A model generated the notes under the pieces. That model searched no databases. It saw only the letters and a list, made by a program, of their open reading frames with translations, and was not told the DNA's origin. Shown here one piece after another: positions 56,535-64,000 of a stretch of 64,000 nucleotides of DNA. This DNA is from Polynucleobacter meluiroseus (GTDB lineage: Bacteria; Pseudomonadota; Gammaproteobacteria; Burkholderiales; Burkholderiaceae): assembly GCA_945881875.1 (NCBI GenBank), contig CAMCVH010000001.1, positions 124,001 to 188,000 on the forward strand, read 5' to 3'. The number at the start of each line of letters is the position of its first letter. Position 1 is the stretch's first letter. Made by a program: the position numbers and the translations under genes.

Positions 56535-57491
56535 ATGAAGCCGCTAGATTCAGATAAGCATTCTTCTAATGATTTTTCTGATTTAAATGAGTTAGAAAAT
56601 CAGGGGATGAGTCCTGAAGAAATTAAAGAAGTTTTAGCTGCTGAATTAAGCGCTGATTTAGTTCAGTGCTATTTGCAGCAGATTTCCAGCAAACCTCTAT
56701 TTACCTCCAGTGAAGAATTAGCAACTGCTACCAAAGCCAAAGCAGGTGACTTTCTCGCGCGACAAGCCATGATTGAACACAATCTGCGCTTGGTGGTTAG
56801 TATTGCAAAAACTTATATGAATCGTGGTTTACCTTTCCCAGATTTGATTGAGGAGGGTAACTTAGGTTTGATGCACGCTTTGGATAAGTTTGAACCTGAA
56901 AGAGGTTTTAGATTCTCGACGTATGCGACTTGGTGGATTCGACAAAGCGTTGAAAAAGCATTAATGAGTCAAGTTAGAACTGTGCGTTTACCAGTTCATG
57001 TGATTCGAGAGATCAAGCAGGTGTTACGAGCCAGGCGTTTCTTAGAGCAAGCATTGGCATCTGAGGCACGCAGCCCTCAAATTGAAGATATTGCGAGCTT
57101 AACTGGTAAATCAATTGAAGATGTCGTTGATGCGTTGGCCATGGCAGAGCACAGCACCTCTTTAGATGCTCCCACAAATTTAGATTCAGGTTCTAGCTTA
57201 TTGGATTTTATTTCTGACGAAAGGATCGCTAGCCCTGATCAAGGAGTAGAGCGTTCTCAATTAGACGAAATGCTCTATAGTTGGTTAAAAGGTCTGAAGG
57301 ATGATCAACGAGTAGTTGTTGTCCGCCGATTCGGGTTAGATAATCAAGAGCCGGCCACCTTAGAAGAGGTCGCTAAAGAGATTAAGCTCTCTAAAGAGCG
57401 CGTGCGACAAATTCAGCAAGAAGCATTGATTAAATTAAAGAAATATTTACAAAGTCATGGTTTGGATAAAGACGCCGTACTTGATAAATAA
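56535..57491 (+). CDS. rpoS: RNA polymerase sigma factor RpoS
   Basis: The stationary-phase and general-stress sigma factor, 318 residues. Region 1.2 (SADLVQCYLQQISSKPLFTSSEE), region 2 (HNLRLVVSIAKTYMNRGLPFPDLIEEGNLGLMHALDKFEPERGFRFSTYATWWIRQSVEKAL, with the -10 recognition helix), region 3 and region 4 (VVVRRFGLDNQEPATLEEVAKEIKLSKERVRQIQQEAL, with the -35 recognition helix) are all intact. The start ATG lies three bases after the nlpD stop. Promoters inside nlpD are usual for rpoS but I could not pinpoint one. Confidence 0.97.
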   Translation: MKPLDSDKHSSNDFSDLNELENQGMSPEEIKEVLAAELSADLVQCYLQQISSKPLFTSSEELATATKAKAGDFLARQAMIEHNLRLVVSIAKTYMNRGLPFPDLIEEGNLGLMHALDKFEPERGFRFSTYATWWIRQSVEKALMSQVRTVRLPVHVIREIKQVLRARRFLEQALASEARSPQIEDIASLTGKSIEDVVDALAMAEHSTSLDAPTNLDSGSSLLDFISDERIASPDQGVERSQLDEMLYSWLKGLKDDQRVVVVRRFGLDNQEPATLEEVAKEIKLSKERVRQIQQEALIKLKKYLQSHGLDKDAVLDK

Positions 57492-57533
57492 ATCAACCTA
57501 TTAACAGATCAATAAATTTATTGAAAGATACCT

Positions 57534-58367
57534 ATGGCAGGCGTATTAGTTTTTGATATTGAAACCATTCCTGATGCGGTAGGTATTCGTCGCTTAGAGG
57601 GTATACCTGATTCAGTGAGTGACTTGGAAGTAGTCACTCAAGCTCTAGCAGCTCGTAAAGAAAAAACAGGTACAGAGTTCATGCCGCTTCACTTGCAAAA
57701 AGTAGTGGCTATATCTTGCGTCATTAGAAGAACAACAAAAGAAGGTTTACCTCAATTTAAAGTTGGTAGCTTGGCTGACTCTAATAGTTCTGAAAAGGAA
57801 ATCATTCAAGCCTTTTTTGACTTGATCGAAAAATACACGCCTCAGTTAGTTTCATGGAATGGCAGTGGCTTTGACTTACCCGTTCTTCATTACCGAGCGT
57901 TAGTTAACGGTGTTACCTCATCAAGATATTGGGAGATGGGGGAGAGTGGTGATAGTGACAGCCGTGATTTCAAATGGAACAATTACATCAGTCGTTATCA
58001 CATGCGCCATATTGATTTAATGGATTTGTTGGCTAAGTTCTCTGGGCGAGCTAATGCTCCATTAGATGCCTTAGCTAAGATGTGTGGCTTTCCAGGCAAG
58101 GTGGGGATGGATGGTGGGCAAGTTTGGCAGGGTTTCTTGGATGGAAAGATTAAAGAAATTCGGGATTATTGCGAAACAGATGTCGTTAATACCTATCTCT
58201 TATATTGTCGCTTTCAGCGAATGCGTGGTGGTGTCACCCCGGATGAATACGAAGACGAAATTAAGTTTGTAAAAGAAGAGTTATTGAAAGAATCAAAGAC
58301 ACCATCAGGTGCTTTTTGGCAGCAGTACTTAGAACTTTTTGCATCTGATCCAAAAGATAGCCTGTGA
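57534..58367 (+). CDS. Predicted 3'-5' exonuclease (PolB exonuclease-like)
   Basis: A 277-residue DEDD exonuclease of the stand-alone PolB-exonuclease family. The three exo motifs are VFDIETIPD (Exo I, Asp and Glu), WNGSGFDLPVLHYRAL (Exo II) and RDYCETDVVNTYLLY (Exo III, Asp). All catalytic acids are present, so it is likely active on DNA or RNA ends in the cytoplasm, though its substrate is unknown. A purine-rich GAAAGA precedes the ATG. The stop overlaps the GTG of rlmD. Confidence 0.85.
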   Translation: MAGVLVFDIETIPDAVGIRRLEGIPDSVSDLEVVTQALAARKEKTGTEFMPLHLQKVVAISCVIRRTTKEGLPQFKVGSLADSNSSEKEIIQAFFDLIEKYTPQLVSWNGSGFDLPVLHYRALVNGVTSSRYWEMGESGDSDSRDFKWNNYISRYHMRHIDLMDLLAKFSGRANAPLDALAKMCGFPGKVGMDGGQVWQGFLDGKIKEIRDYCETDVVNTYLLYCRFQRMRGGVTPDEYEDEIKFVKEELLKESKTPSGAFWQQYLELFASDPKDSL

Positions 58368-59743
58368 CCCGAGTTGTTGTTGAATCTCTCAACATAGAAG
58401 CTCAGGGGGTTGCTAGACCTCTTGATGAGAATGGTAAACCTGGTAAGGTCGTTTTTATCAATGATGCTTTGCCTGGTGAAGATGTTGAGTACGAAGCCAC
58501 CAAGGTGAAAAGTAAATTTGAGATGGCTCGGCTGTTAAAAATTTACAAGGAGTCTCCTAGCCGAATTAAGCCTAAATGCTCCTCTTTTGGAGAGTGCGGT
58601 GGTTGCTCTATGCAGCACTTAGAGGACCGTGCTCAGTTGGCAATGAAGCAAAGAGTGCTTGAAGATAACTTAAGATATCTTGGCAGAACAAAGCCTGATG
58701 TCATTTTGCGACCGATTGCAGGACCCTCTTGGGAATACCGTTATCGTGGTCGACTTTCTATTTTTAAAATCCCTAAGGGGCGAGTACTGGTTGGTTTTCA
58801 TCAAAAGAAAGCTAGCCGAATCACAGACATGTTGTCATGCGATATCTTACCCAAACAACTTTCGAATCTTTTGCCGAGCTGGCGTCAGTTAATTGAGTCA
58901 CTGTCTCAACCTGAGAGTTTTCCTCAAATAGAATTTGCTTTGGGAGAAAGCACTGCTTCGGATGAGACTGCCAATTCTGAAAAGCTTATTGCAGCATTTG
59001 TTCTGAGACACATGGCACCGATCAGTAAGAATGACCAAGAATTAATAAAGGCTTTTGCTATAGCAAATCGAATTCATATTTGGTTGCAGTCTGGTGATAA
59101 TGATTCGGCGAAGCCTTTTTATCCAGAGATCAGTCAACTTTGTTATCGATTGCCTGAGTTTGATATTGAGATGCCGTTTAGGCCAACAGACTTTACTCAG
59201 GTCAATCACCAAGTTAATCGCGTATTAGTCAGTCGAGCAATTCGATTATTGGCACCCAAGTCTCATGAGAGAGTTTTGGATCTTTTTTGTGGAATTGGTA
59301 ATTTCACCTTACCTTTAGCAAGAGTTTCTAAAGAAGTATTTGGTATTGAAGGTAGTGAGGGTCTAACTAACAGGGCTCTGGAAAATGCAGAGCATAATCA
59401 GCTTTCCAATCGAGTGAGCTTTGCTTGCGCCAATCTGTTTGAAGTAACTCCTGAAACAATTAGGTCTTGGGGCCAAGCAGCTAAATGGTTAATTGACCCT
59501 CCTAGAGATGGCGCAATGGCTTTAGTAACTGCACTGGGTGACTTGGCAAAATCGAGCGATCCAAAAGACCAAGAGTTTTTGCCAAATCGAATTGTTTACG
59601 TCTCGTGTAATCCAGCAACCCTAGCCAGAGATGTGGGTATTCTAGTTGGTCAAGCGGGTTACCAGCTTCATTCTGCAGGTGTGATCAATATGTTCCCCCA
59701 TACTTCACACGTAGAATCGATCGCAGTCTTTTATCGTCAATAG
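58364..59743 (+). CDS. rlmD: 23S rRNA (uracil-1939-C5)-methyltransferase
   Basis: Methylates U1939 of 23S rRNA. The 459-residue protein has an N-terminal TRAM domain (IEAQGVARPLDENGKPGKVVFINDALPGEDV), an iron-sulfur motif CSSFGECGGCSMQHL near residue 75, the SAM-binding LDLFCGIGNFTLPLA, and the catalytic Cys in VYVSCNPATLARD. The GTG start overlaps the exonuclease stop (GTGA). RlmC/TrmA-type paralogues are the only alternatives, and the length and TRAM favour RlmD. Confidence 0.94.
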   Translation: MTRVVVESLNIEAQGVARPLDENGKPGKVVFINDALPGEDVEYEATKVKSKFEMARLLKIYKESPSRIKPKCSSFGECGGCSMQHLEDRAQLAMKQRVLEDNLRYLGRTKPDVILRPIAGPSWEYRYRGRLSIFKIPKGRVLVGFHQKKASRITDMLSCDILPKQLSNLLPSWRQLIESLSQPESFPQIEFALGESTASDETANSEKLIAAFVLRHMAPISKNDQELIKAFAIANRIHIWLQSGDNDSAKPFYPEISQLCYRLPEFDIEMPFRPTDFTQVNHQVNRVLVSRAIRLLAPKSHERVLDLFCGIGNFTLPLARVSKEVFGIEGSEGLTNRALENAEHNQLSNRVSFACANLFEVTPETIRSWGQAAKWLIDPPRDGAMALVTALGDLAKSSDPKDQEFLPNRIVYVSCNPATLARDVGILVGQAGYQLHSAGVINMFPHTSHVESIAVFYRQ

Positions 59744-59756
59744 AAAGTTGCCATAA

Positions 59757-59785
59757 AAAAACGGCTTAGTGACTAAGCCGTTTTT
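59757..59785 (+). terminator. Terminator after rlmD
   Basis: A perfect 13-bp stem (AAAAACGGCTTAG at 59757-59769 and complement at 59773-59785) with loop TGA and T-run. A second hairpin (59793-59802 and 59810-59819, 10 bp) follows between it and the convergent Bax-inhibitor gene. Confidence 0.88.
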
Positions 59786-59832
59786 CTTTAATCAATCAAT
59801 TAAAAGATCTAATTGATTGGGATGACATTCAA

Positions 59833-60534
59833 TTACTCTCTATCACCACCGAAGATACCCAAGATAGCTAACAAGTTACTGAAAACGTTGTATACGCTTA
59901 GGTAGATACTCAAAGTAGCAATCACGTAATTTGTTTCACCACCGTTGATCACGCGCTGAACGTCAACCAAGATGAAGGCTGAGAAGATTGCGATTGCTGC
60001 AACGCTGATGGTCAACATCAAAGCTGGCATCTGCAACCAAATGTTGGCAAGTGAAGCAACGATTAGCAAAATTACGCCAGCAAATAGCCATTTACCAAGA
60101 CCGACAGAAAGATCTTTTTTGATCGTGCCGGCTAAAGTAGCCATACCCGCAAAAATGATCGCTGTTCCACCAAATGCAGTCATGATTAAGTTAGCGCCAT
60201 TGCTAAATCCAAGGATTGAGCCAATCAAACGAGATAGCATCAAACCCATGAAGAAAGTGAAGCCTAGGAGTAGTAGAACGCCTAAACCGCTATCTTTGTT
60301 CTTGTTAATTGCCCAAAAGAAACCAAAAGCAATGGCCATGAAGGCGATAAAGCCAATAAAAGGATTACCAGCAAATAATGAAAAACCTGTCGTTACACCA
60401 ATCCAAGCTCCTAAAATTGTAGGAACCATGGTTAGTGCCAATAGGGCATAGGTGTTACGTAACACCCGGTTACGCACCTGAACGCTGGTAGTAGCGCCGC
60501 CGTGCCCAAAACCATAAGTGTTGAAATCGCTCAT
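59833..60534 (-). CDS. Bax inhibitor-1/YccA family membrane protein
   Basis: A 233-residue integral membrane protein with seven hydrophobic segments, characteristic of the BI-1/TMBIM family (YccA, YbhL). Conserved residues include the C-terminal FILVDVQRVINGGETNYVIATLSIYLSVYNVFSNLLAILG with its Asp pair region, which in homologues forms a calcium-leak pore. In E. coli YccA modulates FtsH. I use the ATG at 60534 with AAAGGAG in front of it, rather than the open frame beginning at 60570. Confidence 0.93.
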   Translation of the reverse strand: MSDFNTYGFGHGGATTSVQVRNRVLRNTYALLALTMVPTILGAWIGVTTGFSLFAGNPFIGFIAFMAIAFGFFWAINKNKDSGLGVLLLLGFTFFMGLMLSRLIGSILGFSNGANLIMTAFGGTAIIFAGMATLAGTIKKDLSVGLGKWLFAGVILLIVASLANIWLQMPALMLTISVAAIAIFSAFILVDVQRVINGGETNYVIATLSIYLSVYNVFSNLLAILGIFGGDRE

Positions 60535-60797
60535 TTGAACTCCTTTATGTATTAAACATGTGTCGCCCATGACTGGGCCTGAGAATTAAGTATAGCCATT
60601 TCATAGTAATTTCAAGGGGTTTCAAGATTGTTGATACATAAATAGGGGTGTTTTAGTAGCATAAGCTTTTGATCAAAGGTGCTTTTTTGAGGACTTTTCC
60701 TTAAAAATCAATGCTTCTGAGCTTTTTCATCAGGGTTTGTGCCCAGTAAAACCTGTATAATTTAACCTTTTAATCAATCATTTATTGGAGTCCATTC

Positions 60798-61223
60798 ATG
60801 GCTATTGAGCGCACACTTTCTATTATCAAACCTGACGCAGTTGCAAAAAACGTTATTGGTCAAATTTACGCACGTTTTGAAGCTGCTGGCTTGAAAGTTG
60901 TTGCTGCAAGAATGGCTCATCTTTCACGTCAAGAAGCTGAACAGTTTTACGGTGTTCATAAAGACCGTCCTTTTTTTAAAGACTTAGTAGATTTCATGAT
61001 CTCAGGTCCAGTGATGATCCAAGCTTTGCAAGGTGAAGGCGCGATCGCTAAAAACCGTGATTTGATGGGTGCTACTGATCCTAAGAAGGCTGATAAAGGT
61101 ACGATTCGTGCTGATTTTGCTGACAGCATCGATGCTAACGCTGTTCACGGCTCAGATGCTCCTGAAACTGCTGCTGCGGAAATTGCTTTCTTCTTTCCAG
61201 GTATGCAAGTTTTTGCACGTTAA
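60798..61223 (+). CDS. ndk: Nucleoside diphosphate kinase
   Basis: Transfers the gamma-phosphate between nucleoside triphosphates and diphosphates. The 141-residue protein has [15 protein letters not shown] at the start and the active-site His in [28 protein letters not shown] lies before the ATG and TATAAT at 60756-60761 is a likely -10. It heads ndk-rlmN-ispG-hisS. Confidence 0.98.
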   Translation: MAIERTLSIIKPDAVAKNVIGQIYARFEAAGLKVVAARMAHLSRQEAEQFYGVHKDRPFFKDLVDFMISGPVMIQALQGEGAIAKNRDLMGATDPKKADKGTIRADFADSIDANAVHGSDAPETAAAEIAFFFPGMQVFAR

Positions 61224-61239
61224 TATTTAATCTGTCACA

Positions 61240-62400
61240 TTGATTGATTCACGCACCAACCTGCTAAATTTTGATCCTGAGGGGCTTAGTGAATACATCG
61301 CTAGCCTCCAGGAGAAGCCTTTTCGCGCCAAACAGTTGTTACGGTGGATCCATCAACGAGGTGAGGCTGATATCACTCAGATGAGTGATCTGGCTAAGAC
61401 CTTCAGAGCAACACTTGTTGAAAAAGCTGAAATTACAGCTTTACCCATTATTAGTGATCAGCATGCAACTGATGGCACACGCAAGTGGCTATTAGACGTT
61501 GGTGCTGGTGATGCTGTTGAAACGGTTTTCATCCCCGAAGATGATCGCGGAACTTTGTGTGTTTCATCACAAGCCGGTTGTGCCGTTAATTGTCGATTCT
61601 GTTCTACAGGTAAGCAAGGCTTCTCAAGAAACCTAAACTTGGGTGAAATTATTGGTCAACTGTGGATGGCTGAACACACTCTGCGCAAAGAACCAGATGC
61701 CATTCGCCGTATTGATAGTTACGATGGCACGCCAATTGTTGAGCATGAAAACCGTGTGATTTCTAATGTGGTCTTCATGGGTATGGGTGAGCCACTACTA
61801 AACTATGAACCAGTTGTTGGTGCCATGCGCTTGATGTTGGATGACCATGCTTATGGATTGTCTCGTCGACGAGTGACCCTATCGACTTCTGGTGTTGTGC
61901 CCATGATGGATCGCTTAGCCAATGATTTACCAGTTGCGTTGGCTGTTTCTCTTCATGCACCCAACGACGCTTTACGTGATGAGTTGGTGCCGATCAATAA
62001 AAAATACCCATTAAAAGAATTGATGGCTGCGTGCATGCGTTACTTACCGTTTGCGCCACGTGATTTTTTAACTTTTGAATATTGCATGTTAGATGGTGTC
62101 AATGACACCGATCAACATGCCAAAGAGTTGGTTGAGTTGCTCAAGAGAATTCCTTGCAAACTCAACCTCATTCCATTCAACCCATTCCCTGAATCTGGTT
62201 TGAAGCGCTCTTCAACTGCTCGCGTTCAAGATTTTGCAAAACGTTTAATAGATTCTGGAATCATTACAACGGTTCGTAAAACTCGTGGTGATGATATCGC
62301 TGCGGCTTGTGGTCAGTTGGCAGGTGATGTGCAGGATAGAACCAATGTGCGTGAGCGTATGCAAGTTGTTAAGTTTGATAGAGGCGTACTAGACGCATGA
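61240..62400 (+). CDS. rlmN: Dual-specificity rRNA/tRNA adenine-C2 methyltransferase
   Basis: A radical-SAM enzyme that methylates A2503 of 23S rRNA and A37 of some tRNAs. The 386-residue protein has the cluster motif C-x3-C-x2-C ([16 protein letters not shown]), the [12 protein letters not shown] block, and the C-terminal catalytic Cys in [10 protein letters not shown]. The start appears to be a TTG at 61240, because the family N-terminus ([10 protein letters not shown]) begins there. There is no ribosome-binding site and no nearby ATG. The stop overlaps ispG (ATGA). Confidence 0.95.
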   Translation: MIDSRTNLLNFDPEGLSEYIASLQEKPFRAKQLLRWIHQRGEADITQMSDLAKTFRATLVEKAEITALPIISDQHATDGTRKWLLDVGAGDAVETVFIPEDDRGTLCVSSQAGCAVNCRFCSTGKQGFSRNLNLGEIIGQLWMAEHTLRKEPDAIRRIDSYDGTPIVEHENRVISNVVFMGMGEPLLNYEPVVGAMRLMLDDHAYGLSRRRVTLSTSGVVPMMDRLANDLPVALAVSLHAPNDALRDELVPINKKYPLKELMAACMRYLPFAPRDFLTFEYCMLDGVNDTDQHAKELVELLKRIPCKLNLIPFNPFPESGLKRSSTARVQDFAKRLIDSGIITTVRKTRGDDIAAACGQLAGDVQDRTNVRERMQVVKFDRGVLDA

Positions 62401-63647
62401 GTAACTCAATAAATTCAATTTCTAAACGCCGCATCTCAAGGCAGTCCGTGGTGCAGTGGCGTGATCAGATTGTTACTGTTGGTGGTGATGCGCCGGTACG
62501 TGTTCAGTCTATGACGAATACTGATACTGCAGATGCCATCGGTACAGCAATCCAGATTAAAGAACTTGCTAGAGCTGGATCTGAAATTGTTCGAATCACT
62601 GTTGATACGCCTGCAGCAGCTGCTGCCGTTCCAGCCATTCGTGAACAATTAGATAAATTGGGTGTTCATGTACCTCTTGTTGGTGACTTTCATTACAATG
62701 GGCACACGCTACTTACCGACTATCCCGATTGTGCACAGGCACTTTCCAAGTATCGAATTAATCCGGGTAACGTTGGACAAGGTGCCAAGCGAGACACACA
62801 GTTTTCACAAATGATTGAATTGGCTTGTCGTTATGACAAGCCCATACGTATTGGCGTTAACTGGGGTAGCTTGGATCAAGATTTATTAGCGAAGTTGCTA
62901 GATGACAATGCGGCTCTTCCAAAGCCTTTGGAATTGCGTCAGGTTATGTCTGAGGCATTAATTCAGTCAGCCCTACAATCTGCTGCAAGAGCAGAAGAGA
63001 TTGGTTTGGGAGGAAATAAAATCATTTTGTCTTGCAAGGTGAGTGCAGTGCAGGATTTGATTTCGGTTTACCGAGATTTAGCTTCACGTTGTGATTACCC
63101 ATTACATCTGGGTCTTACTGAGGCCGGCATGGGAAGTAAGGGAATTGTTGCCTCAACGGCAGCCTTATCCATTTTGTTGCAAGAGGGTATTGGCGATACG
63201 ATTCGAGTTTCATTAACGCCGGAGCCTGGTGCGCCGCGTGAAAACGAAGTGATTGTTGCGCAAGAAATTTTGCAAACTATGGGTTTACGCCATTTCACTC
63301 CGATGGTGATTGCTTGCCCGGGTTGCGGTCGCACGACCAGCACTTACTTCCAAGAGTTAGCATCAAATATTCAGAGTTATTTGCGTCATCAAATGCCTAT
63401 TTGGAAAAAAGATCATCCTGGTGTTGAAGCAATGAACGTTGCTGTGATGGGTTGTATCGTTAATGGTCCAGGCGAAAGTAAACATGCCAATATTGGCATT
63501 TCCTTGCCAGGTACTGGCGAGTCTCCAGCGGCACCAGTTTTTGTTGATGGCGTTAAAGTAAAAACTCTTCGTGGCGATCACATCGCTGAAGAATTTCAAG
63601 TTATCGTTGATGAGTATGTCAAAAGTACTTATCAAACTAAAATTTAA
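62397..63647 (+). CDS. ispG: (E)-4-hydroxy-3-methylbut-2-enyl-diphosphate synthase
   Basis: The penultimate enzyme of the MEP isoprenoid pathway, a [4Fe-4S] protein. The 416-residue protein has the N-terminal TIM-barrel beginning [17 protein letters not shown], the block [15 protein letters not shown], and cluster Cys in [13 protein letters not shown] and [11 protein letters not shown]. In many proteobacteria pilF and an rodZ-like gene lie between rlmN and ispG; here they are absent and rlmN and ispG overlap by four bases. Confidence 0.97.
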   Translation: MSNSINSISKRRISRQSVVQWRDQIVTVGGDAPVRVQSMTNTDTADAIGTAIQIKELARAGSEIVRITVDTPAAAAAVPAIREQLDKLGVHVPLVGDFHYNGHTLLTDYPDCAQALSKYRINPGNVGQGAKRDTQFSQMIELACRYDKPIRIGVNWGSLDQDLLAKLLDDNAALPKPLELRQVMSEALIQSALQSAARAEEIGLGGNKIILSCKVSAVQDLISVYRDLASRCDYPLHLGLTEAGMGSKGIVASTAALSILLQEGIGDTIRVSLTPEPGAPRENEVIVAQEILQTMGLRHFTPMVIACPGCGRTTSTYFQELASNIQSYLRHQMPIWKKDHPGVEAMNVAVMGCIVNGPGESKHANIGISLPGTGESPAAPVFVDGVKVKTLRGDHIAEEFQVIVDEYVKSTYQTKI

Positions 63648-63660
63648 ATGACATCCATAT

Positions 63661-64000
63661 ATGAGTTCTAATCAAAACAATCAGGGCAACCAAGACAAGC
63701 AATCCAAAATCACTGGCGTAAGAGGAATGAATGACCTCTTGCCTGGTGAGGCTCCTCTATGGGCTCACTTAGAGCAATCGATTCAAAGCTTGGTGAGATC
63801 TTATGGCTATCAACAAATCAGAACTCCTATCGTTGAGCAAACCGCGTTGTTTAAGCGCGGAATTGGTGAAGTAACAGATATTGTTGAAAAAGAAATGTAC
63901 TCGTTTGAGGATAGCTTGAATGGGGAGCAACTCACACTTCGTCCAGAAGGTACGGCAGCCGTAGTGAGAGCAGTCATTGAACATAATTTGTTATACGAAG
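63661..64000 (+). CDS. hisS: Histidyl-tRNA synthetase, N-terminal fragment
   Basis: The first 113 codons of hisS, cut by the window edge. After a Gln/Asn-rich start ([13 protein letters not shown]) comes the family opening [23 protein letters not shown] and class II motifs 1 and 2: [24 protein letters not shown] and [18 protein letters not shown]. It charges tRNA-His. It starts 13 bases after ispG, its usual neighbour. Confidence 0.96.
   Translation, partial: MSSNQNNQGNQDKQSKITGVRGMNDLLPGEAPLWAHLEQSIQSLVRSYGYQQIRTPIVEQTALFKRGIGEVTDIVEKEMYSFEDSLNGEQLTLRPEGTAAVVRAVIEHNLLYE

Noticed and set aside
59972..60451. A 159-codon plus-strand frame opposite the Bax-inhibitor gene
   Set aside because: Composition is that of an antisense shadow (Lys/Pro/Ile repeats from membrane codons), with no family resemblance and no start signal.

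Overview
The window is a contiguous stretch of chromosome from a betaproteobacterium of the order Burkholderiales. It is most likely a small-genome, low-GC freshwater lineage such as Polynucleobacter or a close relative. This is inferred from protein types and gene order (intracellular PhaZ with a Cys nucleophile, the Gcr-type 'recombinase' membrane protein, an orphan soluble RnfB, the isc operon order, nlpD-rpoS behind surE-pcm) together with AT-leaning coding sequence. I could not run a database search. Nearly all of it is core genome, densely packed and mostly in short operons. No gap between genes exceeds about 300 bases, and I see no prophage, insertion sequence or CRISPR array.

Layout. 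1-6.6 kb: 3' end of clpB, an MFS transporter, isocitrate lyase (aceA), a HIT protein, endonuclease III, a DUF1841 protein, an orphan RnfB ferredoxin and a PHA depolymerase. 6.8-12.2 kb: an aminotransferase divergent from uvrB, then the Gcr-like membrane protein. 12.2-17.7 kb: the complete iron-sulfur assembly operon iscR-iscS-iscU-iscA-hscB-hscA-fdx behind a good IscR operator. 17.7-23.0 kb (minus strand): an unrecognised gene, recJ, prfB with its programmed frameshift, and lysS. 23.1-30.2 kb: lolC-lolD-tatD, pyrG-kdsA-eno-ftsB. 30.2-34.3 kb: hslO, an MFS transporter, gltX and tRNA-Ala, -Glu and -Asp. 34.3-35.1 kb: the only accessory-looking island, a toxin-antitoxin-like pair with a palindromic operator in its promoter. 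35.2-42.7 kb: rhlE, an ABC-F ATPase, a glycine-zipper lipoprotein, a MATE transporter and an ArnT-like glycosyltransferase. 42.8-45.0 kb (minus strand): trxA-rho-rpmE2. 45.1-51.2 kb: addB-addA. 51.3-54.2 kb: the SRP RNA gene (minus strand), divergent from dnaX-ybaB-recR. 54.3-59.7 kb: surE-pcm-nlpD-rpoS, a PolB-type exonuclease and rlmD. 59.8-64 kb: a Bax-inhibitor-1 protein, then ndk-rlmN-ispG-hisS (hisS runs off the end).

What stands out. (1) Several genes have no Shine-Dalgarno sequence but carry a good -10 hexamer exactly 6-8 bases before the start codon (dnaX, nlpD, lolC, the gene upstream of recJ, hslO, gltX, prfB). That is the geometry expected of leaderless mRNAs. (2) At ffs/dnaX and at lolC/the recJ-linked gene, two such promoters face away from each other and overlap so far that RNA polymerase should not be able to occupy both at once. 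(3) The toxin-antitoxin-like pair has a perfect palindrome in the spacer of its promoter and a second copy 88 bp upstream. (4) IscR has a four-residue insertion between two of its cluster cysteines. Functions come from reading motifs in the translated sequences. Regulatory calls are inference from sequence pattern only.
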